From positions 1-32,462 of the forward strand of contig DASVSC010000045.1 in the NCBI GenBank assembly GCA_036388295.1: a stretch of 32,462 nucleotides of DNA. Direction: 5' to 3'. The stretch is from RYN-431 sp036388295 (GTDB lineage: Bacteria; Planctomycetota; Phycisphaerae; Tepidisphaerales; Tepidisphaeraceae). Made by a program: the position numbers and the translations under genes. The notes below the pieces were generated by a model. That model made no database searches and was not told the DNA's origin. It saw nothing but the letters and a program-made list of their open reading frames with translations. Shown piece after piece: positions 1 to 8,677 of this stretch (position 1 is its first letter; the number at the start of each line of letters is the position of its first letter).

Positions 1-585
1 GCCGCCGGAGTTGCCGGGGTTGATGGTGCAATCGCTTTGCACCCAGCGGGCGTCCTTGGCCGCAGTGGCGACCAGGCCGGGCAGCATGGTGCGCAAATCG
101 TCGACGCTGCGGACGCCGCTGACGATGCCGCTGGTCACCGACGTGCCGAGGTGCCGGTCGTTGGCGAAGCCGAAGGCCCAGACCTGCGTCGCCTGCTTCG
201 GCTCGTTCGGGGCCAGAATCAACGGCTTGAACGCCTCGCCCGGGAACGCGTCGGCCGGCACCAGCAACGCCAGGTCGTATTCCGGCCACGCCTGCCACAG
301 TTCCAGCCGGCGGCCCGGCTTGTCGGGGCCGTTGGTCTTGGCCTCGATCTGCATCTTCTGGCGCACCACGGGTTCGATGACGTGGAAGTTCGTGAGAATC
401 TTGCCGTCGTAGCTGACGTAAAAGCCGGTGCCGTGGCCTTTATACTCGCCCTTGTCCAGCACCTGGATCTGCAGCAGCGACTTGCCGAGTGCGTCGAAAT
501 CCGGCGCAGCGGCCCTCGCCGCGGCGGTCATCAGGACGCAAAACAAAAGCGCAGGCACGGCGCGGCAGACTTGTCCGAACGTCAT
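1..585 (-). CDS. Exported trypsin-like (S1 family) serine protease, 3' part outside window
   Basis: Read leftward from the ATG at 583-585, this gives 195 residues without a stop up to the window edge. Residues 1-26 form a signal peptide (hydrophobic core ALLFCVLM, then AAARAAA). The S1 fold follows with the complete triad: His68 in TNFHVIE, Asp104 in EYDLALL and Ser193 in INPGNSGG. The spacing is that of HtrA/DegP-like proteases, so the protein probably degrades or checks proteins in the periplasm. Whether a PDZ domain follows cannot be seen. A GGGAG element lies about 8 nt before the ATG. The gene is divergent from the amidohydrolase at 761. The protease assignment is firm; the HtrA subfamily is an inference. 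Confidence 0.9.
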   Translation of the reverse strand, partial: MTFGQVCRAVPALLFCVLMTAAARAAAPDFDALGKSLLQIQVLDKGEYKGHGTGFYVSYDGKILTNFHVIEPVVRQKMQIEAKTNGPDKPGRRLELWQAWPEYDLALLVPADAFPGEAFKPLILAPNEPKQATQVWAFGFANDRHLGTSVTSGIVSGVRSVDDLRTMLPGLVATAAKDARWVQSDCTINPGNSGG

Positions 586-760
586 TTCAACGGCTCCCAC
601 AACTGAAGTGCGACGAAGGTAATAATCCACTTCGGCCCGAGTGGCAACGAAAAACTGTCGCGTCCGCCCGCGGCTTTCCGACCCGGCCCGCGTAAGGTGT
701 CAGGGGCCGCCCATTATCGGACCGGCCCGCTCGGCCGCCTTATCGCCAACGGAATCGTTC

Positions 761-1999
761 ATGCCCACCCCGCTCCAGCCCCAACGCGTCGTCGACGAAC
801 TCAAAGAGCTGCGCACCCTCACCGGCGACGCCGGCGGCGCGCAGCGCGTGGCCTTTACGCCGGGCTGGGCCGCCGCCCGGCAATGGCTGCGCGAGAAACT
901 GGCGGGCCTGCCCGTCGAGGTCAAGCAAGACCCGGCCGGCAACCTGTGGGCGACGCTCAAAGGGGCCAGCGAGCGGGAACTGATCATCGGCGGGCATCTC
1001 GATTCGGTCCCCAACGGCGGCTGGCTGGACGGCTGCCTGAACGTCGTCGCCGGCTTGGAAGTGCTGCGCCGCCTGGCAAGTGCGGGTACGCCGGCGGTGA
1101 CAGTGCGTTTGGTGGACTGGGCCGACGAAGAAGGCGCCCGCTTCGGCCGAAGTTTGTTCGGCAGTTCCGCCGCCAGTGGCGCGCTCGTGCCGGACGACGT
1201 GCGCGATCTGACGGACAAGGACGGCATTCGATTGGCCGACGCCGTGCGCGAACACGGCATCGAAATGCACCTCGCCCTCGAAGCCCGCAACGAACTGAAG
1301 AAGGCCGCCGCGTATTTGGAATTGCACATCGAGCAGGGCCCGGTGCTGGAAGCGAAGAACCTGCCGATGGGCGCGGTGCTGGGCACCTTCGGCGTCGAGC
1401 GGCACCAGATCACCTTCACCGGCCAGGCCGCCCACAGCGGCAGCACGCCGATGGCCCACCGCCGCGACGCCCTCGCCGGTGTCAGCCGCTTGCACTTAGC
1501 CATTCGGGACATCGCCGTGAAACACGGGGGCGTCTGCACCGTCGGCCAAGTCAAAACCAGCCCCGGCATCGTCACCGCCGTCGTCGGCGAAGCCACGATG
1601 ACGCTCGACCAGCGTCACCTCGACGCCAAAACCCTGGCCGCCATGTACGCCGACGCGAAGCAGGCGAGCGAAACGATCGCGAAGGAAGAAAAGATCGACG
1701 TCAGCTGGAAGCCGATCTGGCAGATCCAGCCGTTCCCGTTCCACCCGAAGCTGATCGACTTCGCCGACAGCGCGATCAAAGACGTCTGCGGCACCAGCCA
1801 CCGCCTCCCCAGCGGCCCGCTGCACGACGCCGCCGAAGTCTGCCGCACCGGCGTGCCGACGGTGATGCTGTTCGTCCAAAGCCTCCACGGCATCAGCCAC
1901 AACAAGATCGAAGACACGAAGGAAGAACATCTGCTGAAATCAGTGGAAGTGCTGGACAAGCTGGCGGACCGGACGATTGCGTGGATCACCGGCAATTGA
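761..1999 (+). CDS. M20-family N-carbamoyl-L-amino acid hydrolase / allantoate amidohydrolase-like enzyme
   Basis: 412 residues if started at the ATG at 761, the usual family length (about 400-415). The frame stays open upstream to 641, but the extra 40 residues look non-coding. Metal-binding motifs of the M20 hydantoinase/carbamoylase subfamily are present: GGHLDSVP (His79), GGWLDG (Asp90), DEEGARFG (Glu123/124), LHIEQGPVLE (His189) and a C-terminal HGISHNKIED. SGPLHDAAE near the C terminus matches the family's substrate-binding loop. These enzymes hydrolyse N-carbamoyl amino acids, ureidoglycolate or allantoate in the cytoplasm. No hydantoinase or purine-degradation genes flank it, so the substrate cannot be fixed. 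The family call is strong; the exact reaction is uncertain. Confidence 0.9.
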   Translation: MPTPLQPQRVVDELKELRTLTGDAGGAQRVAFTPGWAAARQWLREKLAGLPVEVKQDPAGNLWATLKGASERELIIGGHLDSVPNGGWLDGCLNVVAGLEVLRRLASAGTPAVTVRLVDWADEEGARFGRSLFGSSAASGALVPDDVRDLTDKDGIRLADAVREHGIEMHLALEARNELKKAAAYLELHIEQGPVLEAKNLPMGAVLGTFGVERHQITFTGQAAHSGSTPMAHRRDALAGVSRLHLAIRDIAVKHGGVCTVGQVKTSPGIVTAVVGEATMTLDQRHLDAKTLAAMYADAKQASETIAKEEKIDVSWKPIWQIQPFPFHPKLIDFADSAIKDVCGTSHRLPSGPLHDAAEVCRTGVPTVMLFVQSLHGISHNKIEDTKEEHLLKSVEVLDKLADRTIAWITGN

Positions 2000-2035
2000 C
2001 GCGACCCGTGGCATGCGGGGCGTGCTTGGCGCGGC

Positions 2036-3424
2036 TTATGGTCCGGTGGTCGGACCGCTAGTCGGCCGCGCGCCCGCCAGCGGCACCTGACGGAAGATCA
2101 GCGGTTCGTCCCAGATCTCAAACGTGTCAGTGGTGCGTTGAGCGGCTGCCGCGTCCGGCCGTAATTCGATATCGACCACGGCCGCGTCGGCCGGAAGGTC
2201 TCTCAGCTGATTGCCGATGCCGTAAGTCATTCGAAGCTTTCGCGCCGGCGTGGCCAACCCGCCGATGGACCATTCGCGGCCGCCATACCGAAGAATGATT
2301 TCGTACCCCAATCCGACCGGTAAAGGGTCGGCGTGCACCTCAATGTGACCCTCGATGTAGGAGGTCGCATTGGCAGAACGAGCTATGTTGCGCACGCGCA
2401 CTGCCGCCTCCACTGCCGGCCGCAGGGACGGGTCGTGCTTGAAGGTGACGGTGGAGGGTGTTTGCAGATCGAACGTCGCCGTGTCTTCGCCATCGACGGC
2501 CGCGAGTTCTGTCGTGGTGCCGAATCCCTCACGGATGCTCAGGTGTCGCCGCAGACGCACCGTATGCGTTCCGTCCGGAAGGCGGTCGAGGACGGCAGCC
2601 AAGTCCAAATCGGACTGGGAATGTCCGGTGCTGTTGTGAGACAGACTACTGACCAAGCCCACCGACGACTGCAAGTCAGGCAAAGGGAGGCCGTCGATTT
2701 CAAAGTGAAAGTGGCGGCTGTCCGATCGAAGCGTGAAATTACTCCGATCCGCCACCCGGCTGTTGCCGTGTCCGACCGTGTAAGGGAGCCTGTCGCCCCG
2801 CCGGACCGACGAGCGGACCATGAAGCTGATCGGCGGCACGGCCTGACGCGCGTACCGAAGCCAGCGGTCGGCGGCAAGCCGCCCGGCCGCGTGTTCGGCC
2901 TGTATCCAGTCGCCCCACTTCGGGTCCCACGGTTGTTTGAGGTCGCCTTGCACGTCCAGCGCGCGGGCGATGAGTGCGTCGAGCTGCGCCGGCGTCAACG
3001 CCGCATTCTTGTACCGGGCGGCGATCGTGTCGAGGGCAAGCCGGCGGGTCGCGGGGTCGGTGTCGACGGCATTGTGCATCAGCCACGCCAGCGGCTTGAG
3101 CCGCTGCCAGTCGACATTGGCGAACAGTGAAATGCCGACCACGGACAAGACCGCTAGCGCCGCGGCAACGGCTACGCCGCCCGCCAGCAGTGACCCTGTG
3201 CGACGGCTGCGATGGCCCACGCGGATGGCGTTACGGGCGGCCAGGTCCGCGCCGCATTCGCCGCAAACGGGCGTCGTCTCGGGGTGGCCGGTCAGGTCGA
3301 AGCCGCAGCGGCGGCAGAGCGGATGGTCGTCGATCCGCCGGCCGCGCAGTCCGACGCGCAAAAGCCATACGCCCACGCAGCCGACGGTCACCGCAGCGAG
3401 TAATGCCAGCACGAACCAGGGCAT
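2036..3424 (-). CDS. Zinc-ribbon membrane protein of unknown function
   Basis: 462 residues. A first membrane helix (about 3-23) is followed by a four-cysteine zinc ribbon (Cys37-x2-Cys40 in CRRCGFDLTG, Cys54-x2-Cys57 in CGECGADL), a second helix (about 78-100) and a long soluble part. This CRxCGfdLxG...CxECG ribbon behind one helix is common in planctomycete membrane proteins of unknown role. The C-terminal 300 residues contain no catalytic motif I recognise. The ATG at 3422-3424 lies 6 nt after a TATATT hexamer, so the mRNA may be leaderless. The gene converges on the amidohydrolase with a gap of only 36 nt. The gene is real; its function is unknown. Confidence 0.8.
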   Translation of the reverse strand: MPWFVLALLAAVTVGCVGVWLLRVGLRGRRIDDHPLCRRCGFDLTGHPETTPVCGECGADLAARNAIRVGHRSRRTGSLLAGGVAVAAALAVLSVVGISLFANVDWQRLKPLAWLMHNAVDTDPATRRLALDTIAARYKNAALTPAQLDALIARALDVQGDLKQPWDPKWGDWIQAEHAAGRLAADRWLRYARQAVPPISFMVRSSVRRGDRLPYTVGHGNSRVADRSNFTLRSDSRHFHFEIDGLPLPDLQSSVGLVSSLSHNSTGHSQSDLDLAAVLDRLPDGTHTVRLRRHLSIREGFGTTTELAAVDGEDTATFDLQTPSTVTFKHDPSLRPAVEAAVRVRNIARSANATSYIEGHIEVHADPLPVGLGYEIILRYGGREWSIGGLATPARKLRMTYGIGNQLRDLPADAAVVDIELRPDAAAAQRTTDTFEIWDEPLIFRQVPLAGARPTSGPTTGP

Positions 3425-3430
3425 CGCCGG

Positions 3431-3436
3431 AATATA
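3431..3436 (-). promoter_or_regulatory. Candidate -10 hexamer, leaderless start of the zinc-ribbon gene
   Basis: On the minus strand TATATT is followed by six bases and then the ATG at 3424, placing the likely transcription start on or next to the start codon. No clear -35 box is visible. There is no Shine-Dalgarno sequence. Confidence 0.45.
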
Positions 3437-3493
3437 ACGATTCTTTTCGAAACCCCTTGTTGAAGACGCGGCATCGCCACCAGGCCCGCGTGG

Positions 3494-3590
3494 TTTCGAG
3501 CCGCGGGCGTCAACCCGCAGGTGGAATGGCGATCAACATCGCGTTCAGCGTCGCGAGGCAGACCTGCGGGGTGACACCCGCGGCTCGAAA
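3494..3590. repeat. Dispersed palindrome, copy 1 (GAGCCGCGGG family)
   Basis: Two 29-nt arms at 3494-3522 and 3562-3590 are reverse complements except for two mismatches, separated by 39 nt. The arms start TTTCGAGCCGCGGG and end at the CCCGCAGGT side. The same core recurs at 11967-12052 and 12175-12204. It lies between the divergent zinc-ribbon and MalY-type genes, so it is not a simple terminator here. Confidence 0.8.
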
Positions 3591-3633
3591 CTGAAATTGG
3601 TCAACCCGCGGCCGTCGGATACGCTCAACGCGC

Positions 3634-4803
3634 GTGGACTCAGACGTTTTTGCTTTCGGCTTGGAACCTGCCGCCCTGCGACACGCCGAGAGCTTCAAGT
3701 GGTCGCATTACCCCGACGACGTATTGCCGCTCTGGGTGGCGGACATGGACTTCGCCGTCGCGCCGTCGATCCTGAAAAAGCTGCACGCGCGGCTCGAACA
3801 GACGATCGGCTATCACCCGCTCGCGGCCGATGCCTCGCTGGTGCGACAGTTGCACGCCAAGCTTACCGGGCAGGGGTTTGTTGACCTGCCGGCGCGCGGG
3901 TCGATCGGCTTCCTGGGCAACGTGGTGTCGGGCCTGTACGCGAGCGTGATGGGGCTGACCGCGCCGGGCGATGAGGTGATCACGTTCACGCCGATTTATC
4001 CGCCCTTTCTGTCGGCCATCACCGATCCGGGGCGCGTGGCCAAGCACGTGGCGCTGGCGGCGACGCCGGACGGCTGGCGGATCGACTGGGACGCGCTCGA
4101 AGCGGCCGTGTCGCCGGCGACGCGGCTGCTGCTGTTTTGCAACCCGCACAACCCGACGGGCCGGGTTTGGACGCGCGACGAACTAGAACGGCTGAGCGAT
4201 TTCGTCCAGCGGCACCGGCTGTGGGTGGTCACCGATGATCTGCACGCCGACCTGACGCTAGACGGCGTCTACACGCCGCTGGTCAGCGTCGCGCCGCCTG
4301 ACGTGCAGCGGCGCACCGTCACGCTCACCGGCCCGGCGAAAACGTACAACACGGCCGGCCTGGGCATGGGGGCGATGATCAGTCATCACGCCCCGCTGAT
4401 CACGCGCCTGAAGAAGACGACCAACGGCATCGCCGCCCACCCGGCCGCCCTTGCGGTGACGATGTGGGAAGCGGCTTTGGAGGACGACGGCGCGTGGCTG
4501 ACGGCGGTGCTGGGGCAGTTACGCTCGAACCGGGATTACTTGGCTGCGTTCGTGCGCGAACGGCTGCCGGGCGTGACGTATTCACCGTCGGAAGCGACGT
4601 ACCTGGCGTGGCTGGATTACCGCCAGCACCCGCGGGCCGGCGACATTCAGCAGTATCTGCTGAAAACGGCGAAGGTGGCGCTCAACCCCGGCAAGCACTT
4701 CGGGCCGGGTTTTGAAGGATACGTGCGGCTGAACTTCGCGACGAGCCGGGCGATTCTGAGCGAGGCGCTGGAACGCATGGCGGCGTCGCACGTGCCGGAT
4801 TAA
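3634..4803 (+). CDS. MalY/PatB-family PLP-dependent C-S lyase (cystathionine beta-lyase type aminotransferase)
   Basis: 389 residues from the GTG at 3634. The N terminus has the family signature LPLWVADMDF (residues 31-40). Fold-type I motifs follow: NPHNPTGRVW (170-179), the cofactor-binding aspartate in VTDDLHADL (about 201) and the Schiff-base lysine Lys236 in GPAKTYNTAGL. A C-terminal arginine in YVRLNFATS would bind the substrate carboxylate. Members cleave cystathionine or cysteine to pyruvate, ammonia and a thiol; some also act as regulators. The GTG sits 8 nt after a TACGCT hexamer and has no Shine-Dalgarno, compatible with a leaderless message. The gene converges with the oxidoreductase at 4951 across a large hairpin. 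Family sure, exact substrate not. Confidence 0.9.
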   Translation: MDSDVFAFGLEPAALRHAESFKWSHYPDDVLPLWVADMDFAVAPSILKKLHARLEQTIGYHPLAADASLVRQLHAKLTGQGFVDLPARGSIGFLGNVVSGLYASVMGLTAPGDEVITFTPIYPPFLSAITDPGRVAKHVALAATPDGWRIDWDALEAAVSPATRLLLFCNPHNPTGRVWTRDELERLSDFVQRHRLWVVTDDLHADLTLDGVYTPLVSVAPPDVQRRTVTLTGPAKTYNTAGLGMGAMISHHAPLITRLKKTTNGIAAHPAALAVTMWEAALEDDGAWLTAVLGQLRSNRDYLAAFVRERLPGVTYSPSEATYLAWLDYRQHPRAGDIQQYLLKTAKVALNPGKHFGPGFEGYVRLNFATSRAILSEALERMAASHVPD

Positions 4804-4815
4804 GTGCTTCTGGCT

Positions 4816-4920
4816 CCCTCTTCCCTTGTACTTACGGGAGAGGGTTGGGGTGAGGGCGAGCGTGAGCAACTTTACGTTCGCCCTCACCCTAACCCTCTCC
4901 CGTGAGTACAAGGGAGAGGG
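4816..4920. repeat. Large imperfect inverted repeat between convergent genes, probable bidirectional terminator
   Basis: Left arm 4816-4859 and right arm 4878-4920 pair over about 43 bp with only a few differences; the loop is 18 nt. The arms hold CCCTCTCCC and GTGAGGGCGA stretches, a composition often seen in multicopy intergenic repeats of GC-rich bacteria. It fills the gap between the 3' ends of the MalY-type gene and the Gfo/Idh/MocA gene. There is no T-tract. Confidence 0.85.
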
Positions 4921-4950
4921 AACAAGAGGTCGTTCGGTGAGTCGAACATT

Positions 4951-6090
4951 TCACAATTGGATCGTCCGCCCCTCGCGGATTGCCTCGTTGATTTTTGCGA
5001 TGATCACCATGTCGCGCAGGCCCTCTTCACCCGGCGAACGGTTCGGCTTGTTGCTCAGCACGCAGTCGGAAAAGTGGTCCATCTCCTGCGTGAAATGGTC
5101 TTTCGGCTCCATCGTGTGTTCGGACTTGATGTTGTCCTGCTCGGTGCGCAGCTTCAGGCCCTGGTAGCGGAAGGCCGGGTCGAGTTCGACGTAGCCCTTG
5201 TCGCAGTGGACGCGGAAGCGGTCGCTGCGGCCGGTGCCGAAGCCGCAGGCGCACATGGCCATCGCGCCGCTGGGGAAACGCAGCGTGAAAATGATGCTCT
5301 CGGGCACCTCGGCGAAGCGTTCGCTGCCCGGCGGCTGGTGCAGCAGGCCACTGACTTCGACGGGCTCTTCGCCGGTGAGATAGCGGCAGGCGTTCAGGCA
5401 GTAGATGCCGACGTCGACCAGCGGGCCGCCGGCAGTTTCGCGGCTCAGACGGATGTTCGGCGGATACGTATTCTGGCTGTTGGTGGCTTCAATGAACTTG
5501 ATCTTGCCGAACCCGCCGCCGCGCAGCAGTTCGACGGCTTTCAGGTTCGTCGGCTCGTAGTGCAGGCGGTAGGCGATCATCAACTGCTTCCCGGCCGACT
5601 TGCCGGCGGCGATCATTTCTTCGCACTCTTTAGTCGTCGGCGCCATCGGCTTCTCGCACAGCACGTGCTTGCCGGCCTTGAAGCCGCGGACGGTGTATTC
5701 CGCGTGCATGTGGTTGGGCAGGATGTTGTAGATGACGTCGACGGCGGGGTTGCCCTGGATCTTGTCGTAGTCGCCGTAGCCGTAGATGTTTTTCGGATCG
5801 ATGCCGTACGCCTCGGCCACCTTCCTGGCCTTGTCCGGGTGGCCGCTGACGAGGGCGACCGGCCTGGACCGTTCGCACGCGCCGAACGCCGGCAGCACCT
5901 GCTGCAGGGCCAGTTCGCCCAAGCCCATAATCGCCCATCCCGCCTTTTTCTGGGCCGTCGGCACGTCGAGTTTCTCCGGCTGCTTGTCCGGCGGCGCCAG
6001 CGGCGTGGCGGCCATCGACGGCAACGCGGCGGCGGCGAGCAGGCCGCCGGAAATCAGCAAATTACGACGGGTCAGGTCCGAATCGGGCAT
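4951..6090 (-). CDS. Tat-exported Gfo/Idh/MocA family oxidoreductase
   Basis: 379 residues from the ATG at 6088-6090; an in-frame start at 6120 would add ten residues before the Tat signal. The signal reads DLTRRNLLIS plus a hydrophobic stretch ending PSMAA, so a folded, cofactor-loaded enzyme probably goes to the periplasm. The Rossmann domain begins at GWAIMGLGELA (51-61), and the family EKP motif is at 146-148 (VLCEKPMAP). The C-terminal sheet domain carries AGGPLVDVGIYCLNA, typical of glucose-fructose oxidoreductase-like members. Planctomycetes hold many such Tat-exported paralogues, linked to sugar oxidation or rearrangement; the substrate is not deducible. A weak TACGGT lies 5 nt before the ATG. 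Confidence 0.92.
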   Translation of the reverse strand: MPDSDLTRRNLLISGGLLAAAALPSMAATPLAPPDKQPEKLDVPTAQKKAGWAIMGLGELALQQVLPAFGACERSRPVALVSGHPDKARKVAEAYGIDPKNIYGYGDYDKIQGNPAVDVIYNILPNHMHAEYTVRGFKAGKHVLCEKPMAPTTKECEEMIAAGKSAGKQLMIAYRLHYEPTNLKAVELLRGGGFGKIKFIEATNSQNTYPPNIRLSRETAGGPLVDVGIYCLNACRYLTGEEPVEVSGLLHQPPGSERFAEVPESIIFTLRFPSGAMAMCACGFGTGRSDRFRVHCDKGYVELDPAFRYQGLKLRTEQDNIKSEHTMEPKDHFTQEMDHFSDCVLSNKPNRSPGEEGLRDMVIIAKINEAIREGRTIQL

Positions 6091-6147
6091 AGGCGACCGT
6101 AGCGCCGCACCGATCGGCAAGGCAAGAGACGGCCGACTTCATCTGCT

Positions 6148-6621
6148 TTACATCTCGTGACCCACGGCTGCGGCTGACAAACGGTAGCGGCATTTCTGGC
6201 GTTGGCCTTGCGCATAAGCGGGGTCGTCCGGCGGAATGGGCACGATGTCGGTCAGCACCGCGCCCAAGGTTTCGCACGTGCGACGGCTGGCTGGATTCGA
6301 GGGCTCGCAGGTGATCCAGACCGGGTTGATCCCGTGCCGGCGGGCCAGCGGCAGCACGAGCCGCACGGCGCGGGCGGCATAACCGTGGCCGCGGTGGTCG
6401 GGATCGACGGTGTAGCCGATGTGGCCGCGGACGGATTCGATGTGCGGCGTGGTCTGCGGACGCAACGTGACCCGGCCGACCGCACCGGCAATGCCGTCGA
6501 CGCGGATCGCGAACCGGTACGTCGGCACAGCGCCGTCGATCACGGCGTCCGTCAGGACGACCGACAGTTCGCCGTCGCGTGCCGGCCCGGGATCGATGAA
6601 GGAAAACTCAGTCCGCATCAC
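6148..6621 (-). CDS. GNAT-family N-acetyltransferase (RimJ/RimL-like)
   Basis: 157 residues from the GTG at 6619-6621; the ATG directly after it at 6618 is an equal candidate. The acetyl-CoA site reads DPDHRGHGYAARAV (the R/Q-x-x-G-x-G/A loop), preceded by the sheet HIGYTV and followed by CEPSNPASRRTCETLGA, the usual end of the RimL-type fold. It transfers an acetyl group to a protein N terminus or small amine; the target is unknown. TATGAT on the minus strand at 6630-6635 lies 8 nt before the GTG, suggesting a leaderless message that would favour the GTG start. It is single and divergent from the metalloprotease gene. Confidence 0.88.
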   Translation of the reverse strand: MMRTEFSFIDPGPARDGELSVVLTDAVIDGAVPTYRFAIRVDGIAGAVGRVTLRPQTTPHIESVRGHIGYTVDPDHRGHGYAARAVRLVLPLARRHGINPVWITCEPSNPASRRTCETLGAVLTDIVPIPPDDPAYAQGQRQKCRYRLSAAAVGHEM

Positions 6622-6629
6622 GCCGGCCT

Positions 6630-6635
6630 ATCATA
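6630..6635 (-). promoter_or_regulatory. Candidate -10 hexamer of the GNAT gene
   Basis: TATGAT on the minus strand, 8 nt before the GTG start, with no Shine-Dalgarno. It is one of a series of similarly placed hexamers in the window. Confidence 0.4.
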
Positions 6636-6823
6636 GGGATCGGGCCGGACCGCGGCACGGCGGCGGCAGCGTGACATGAAGTTCGAATGAGAAGAAACGG
6701 GCTGTTTTTCAGAGGGTTTGCGCGGATTTTGGTTGCGGTTTGGGGCCGCGGGGGGTATTTTTACCGCTCCGCCTGACAGTCCGTCGGGCGCGATCGCCGT
6801 TGATCCCTCCGGAGTCGTTGCCG

Positions 6824-8596
6824 ATGAAAAAGTCGATGTCGCCGTCTGTCGTCTCGGGCCGTTTTGTCGAATCGCTGGAAACGCGGGCGATGCTCGCCTT
6901 CTCGTTCCAGTTCAATTACAGCTACGACAGCAGCGGCTTTTTCAGCAGCCAGAGCCGCCGCGACGTGCTGACGGCGGCCGGGCAGGCGCTGTCGAAGCGC
7001 GTCGGCGACGCCTTTAGCGCCATCTCGCCGGCCGGCGGCAACACATGGTCGGTGAACCTGATCAACCCCAGCAGCGGGACGACCACGTCGATCAGCAACC
7101 CGTCCATTCCGGCCGACACGGTCGTCGTTTACGTCGGGAGCCGCAATCTGTCCGACAGCACCCTCGGCCAGGGCGGGCCCAGCGGGTGGTCGGCGTCGGG
7201 CACCACCGACTGGCTCAAAACCGTCCGCGGCCGCGGCAACAGCGGGGCCACTGCGTCGCCGCGCACCGACTTCGCCCCGAAAGTCGGCGGCGTCACGTTC
7301 GACGGTGACACGCCGTGGTTCTTCGGCAAAACCCCCAGCGGCATCACCAGCACCCAGTCCGACTTCTACAGCGTCGCCGTCCACGAACTGGCGCACGTCC
7401 TTGGCATCGGTTCGGGCAGCGAAACGTGGCCCTCTTACAGCTACAACGGCGCGTTCAACGGGCCCAAGGCCAAGGCCGTGTACGGGAAGCCCGTGCCGCT
7501 GTCGTCCGACGGCGGGCACTTCGCCGAAGGCATCAGCAATTCCGGCCAAGAAACGGCCCTCGACCCGACGCTCCGCCGCGGCGTACGCAAGGACTTCACC
7601 CCGCTCGATTTCGCCGCCCTCGATGACATCGGCTACGACATCAAGCCGGCCAGCAGCATCGTCGGCAGCGTGTTCACCGACGCCGACAACGACGGCTACC
7701 GCGACACCAACGAAAGCGGCGTCGGCGGCGTGCGCGTCTTCATCGACGCCGACAAAGACGCCTACTTCGACAGCAGCGAAACCAGCGTGCTGACCGACAG
7801 CACCGGCCGCTACTACTTCACCGGCCTGGGCAGCGGCACCTACCGCATCCGCCAGCAGACGCCCACCGGCTACACCGCCGTCAAGCCCACCAGCGGCTAC
7901 CGCGACGTGGGCGTCACCGCCGGCACGGACAAGTTCAATCAGGACTTCAGCGTCTCCAAGAACCCGCCGCTCGGGAAGATCACCGGCAACGTGTTCAACG
8001 ACAGCGACATCGACGGCTACCGCGACAGCGGCGAGGCCGGCCTGTCCGGCTGGCGCGTGTTCTCCGACCGTGACAAGGACGGCGTGTACGACAGCGGCGA
8101 AACCAGCGCCTTCACCGACGCGGGCGGCAACTACACCCTGTCGCTGCCGGCCGGCACGTACCGGGTCGCGGTCGTCCAGAACGGCGGCTACCGCCGCACC
8201 GCCCCGGCGAGCGGAAACTACGACGTCACCCTTGCCAGCGGCGGCACGGCGTCGGGCAAGAACTTCGCCTACACGCAGAAAGTCGTGATCAGCGGCACGG
8301 TCATTCGTGACGCCGACGGCGACGGCTACCGCGACGCCGGCGAGGGCGGCCTGGGCAGCTGGCGCGTGTTCAACGACACCGACCGCGACGGCTTCTGGGA
8401 CTCGGCCGAAAGCAGCACCCTGACCGACGTCGGCGGCAACTGGTCGTTCAAAGGCCTGTCGGCCGGGTCGTTCAGCATCCGCGTGGTGCAGCAGACGAAG
8501 TACACCCTGGTATCGCCGTCGACCAAGTCGTTCGCCTTCACCCTGAGCGGCGGGCAGACGCGCAGCGGGCTGAACTTCTTCGAAAAACCGGTGTGA
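6824..8596 (+). CDS. Secreted zinc metalloprotease with LEPR-type N terminus and three SdrD/Cna-B repeats
   Basis: 590 residues from the ATG at 6824, chosen because a GGAG lies about 10 nt upstream and the N terminus then carries the planctomycete motif FVESLETRAMLAF (14-26). The catalytic domain (about 27-275) has HELAH (His187, Glu188, His191). The residue at the metzincin third-ligand place is Ser, and a later His232 in SDGGHFAEG is the likely third zinc ligand, as in leishmanolysin-like enzymes. LDFAALDDIGYDI closes the domain. Three repeats of about 100 residues begin near 279, 384 and 487, each with a D-x-D-x-D-G-Y-R-D calcium-type loop and a GxYxF...GTYR core. The protein is probably surface-attached or secreted and degrades extracellular protein. 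Followed by small hairpins. Confidence 0.9.
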   Translation: MKKSMSPSVVSGRFVESLETRAMLAFSFQFNYSYDSSGFFSSQSRRDVLTAAGQALSKRVGDAFSAISPAGGNTWSVNLINPSSGTTTSISNPSIPADTVVVYVGSRNLSDSTLGQGGPSGWSASGTTDWLKTVRGRGNSGATASPRTDFAPKVGGVTFDGDTPWFFGKTPSGITSTQSDFYSVAVHELAHVLGIGSGSETWPSYSYNGAFNGPKAKAVYGKPVPLSSDGGHFAEGISNSGQETALDPTLRRGVRKDFTPLDFAALDDIGYDIKPASSIVGSVFTDADNDGYRDTNESGVGGVRVFIDADKDAYFDSSETSVLTDSTGRYYFTGLGSGTYRIRQQTPTGYTAVKPTSGYRDVGVTAGTDKFNQDFSVSKNPPLGKITGNVFNDSDIDGYRDSGEAGLSGWRVFSDRDKDGVYDSGETSAFTDAGGNYTLSLPAGTYRVAVVQNGGYRRTAPASGNYDVTLASGGTASGKNFAYTQKVVISGTVIRDADGDGYRDAGEGGLGSWRVFNDTDRDGFWDSAESSTLTDVGGNWSFKGLSAGSFSIRVVQQTKYTLVSPSTKSFAFTLSGGQTRSGLNFFEKPV

Positions 8597-8629
8597 AGCC
8601 TGAAACCCGCTCCGGTTTCGCCTGAGGGG

Positions 8630-8648
8630 CGAACTTCCTGGAAGTTCG
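8630..8648. promoter_or_regulatory. Perfect 19-bp palindrome, operator-like or transcript hairpin
   Basis: CGAACTTCC-T-GGAAGTTCG, nine paired bases around a single central base, 29 nt before the small membrane-protein gene. A second small stem (GAAACC...GGTTTC, 8612-8629) sits just before it. Either could form the 3' end of the metalloprotease transcript, though no T-tract follows, or the palindrome could be a repressor site for the next gene. No regulator is encoded next to it. Confidence 0.45.
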
Positions 8649-8666
8649 TGGCTATCCTTCTGCTTT

Positions 8667-8673
8667 AGGAGGT
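8667..8673 (+). promoter_or_regulatory. Strong Shine-Dalgarno AGGAGGT
   Basis: Full consensus ribosome binding site, 4 nt before the GTG at 8678. It fixes a non-ATG start for a short gene and is the strongest such site in the window, where most genes lack one. Confidence 0.8.
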
Positions 8674-8677
8674 AGTC

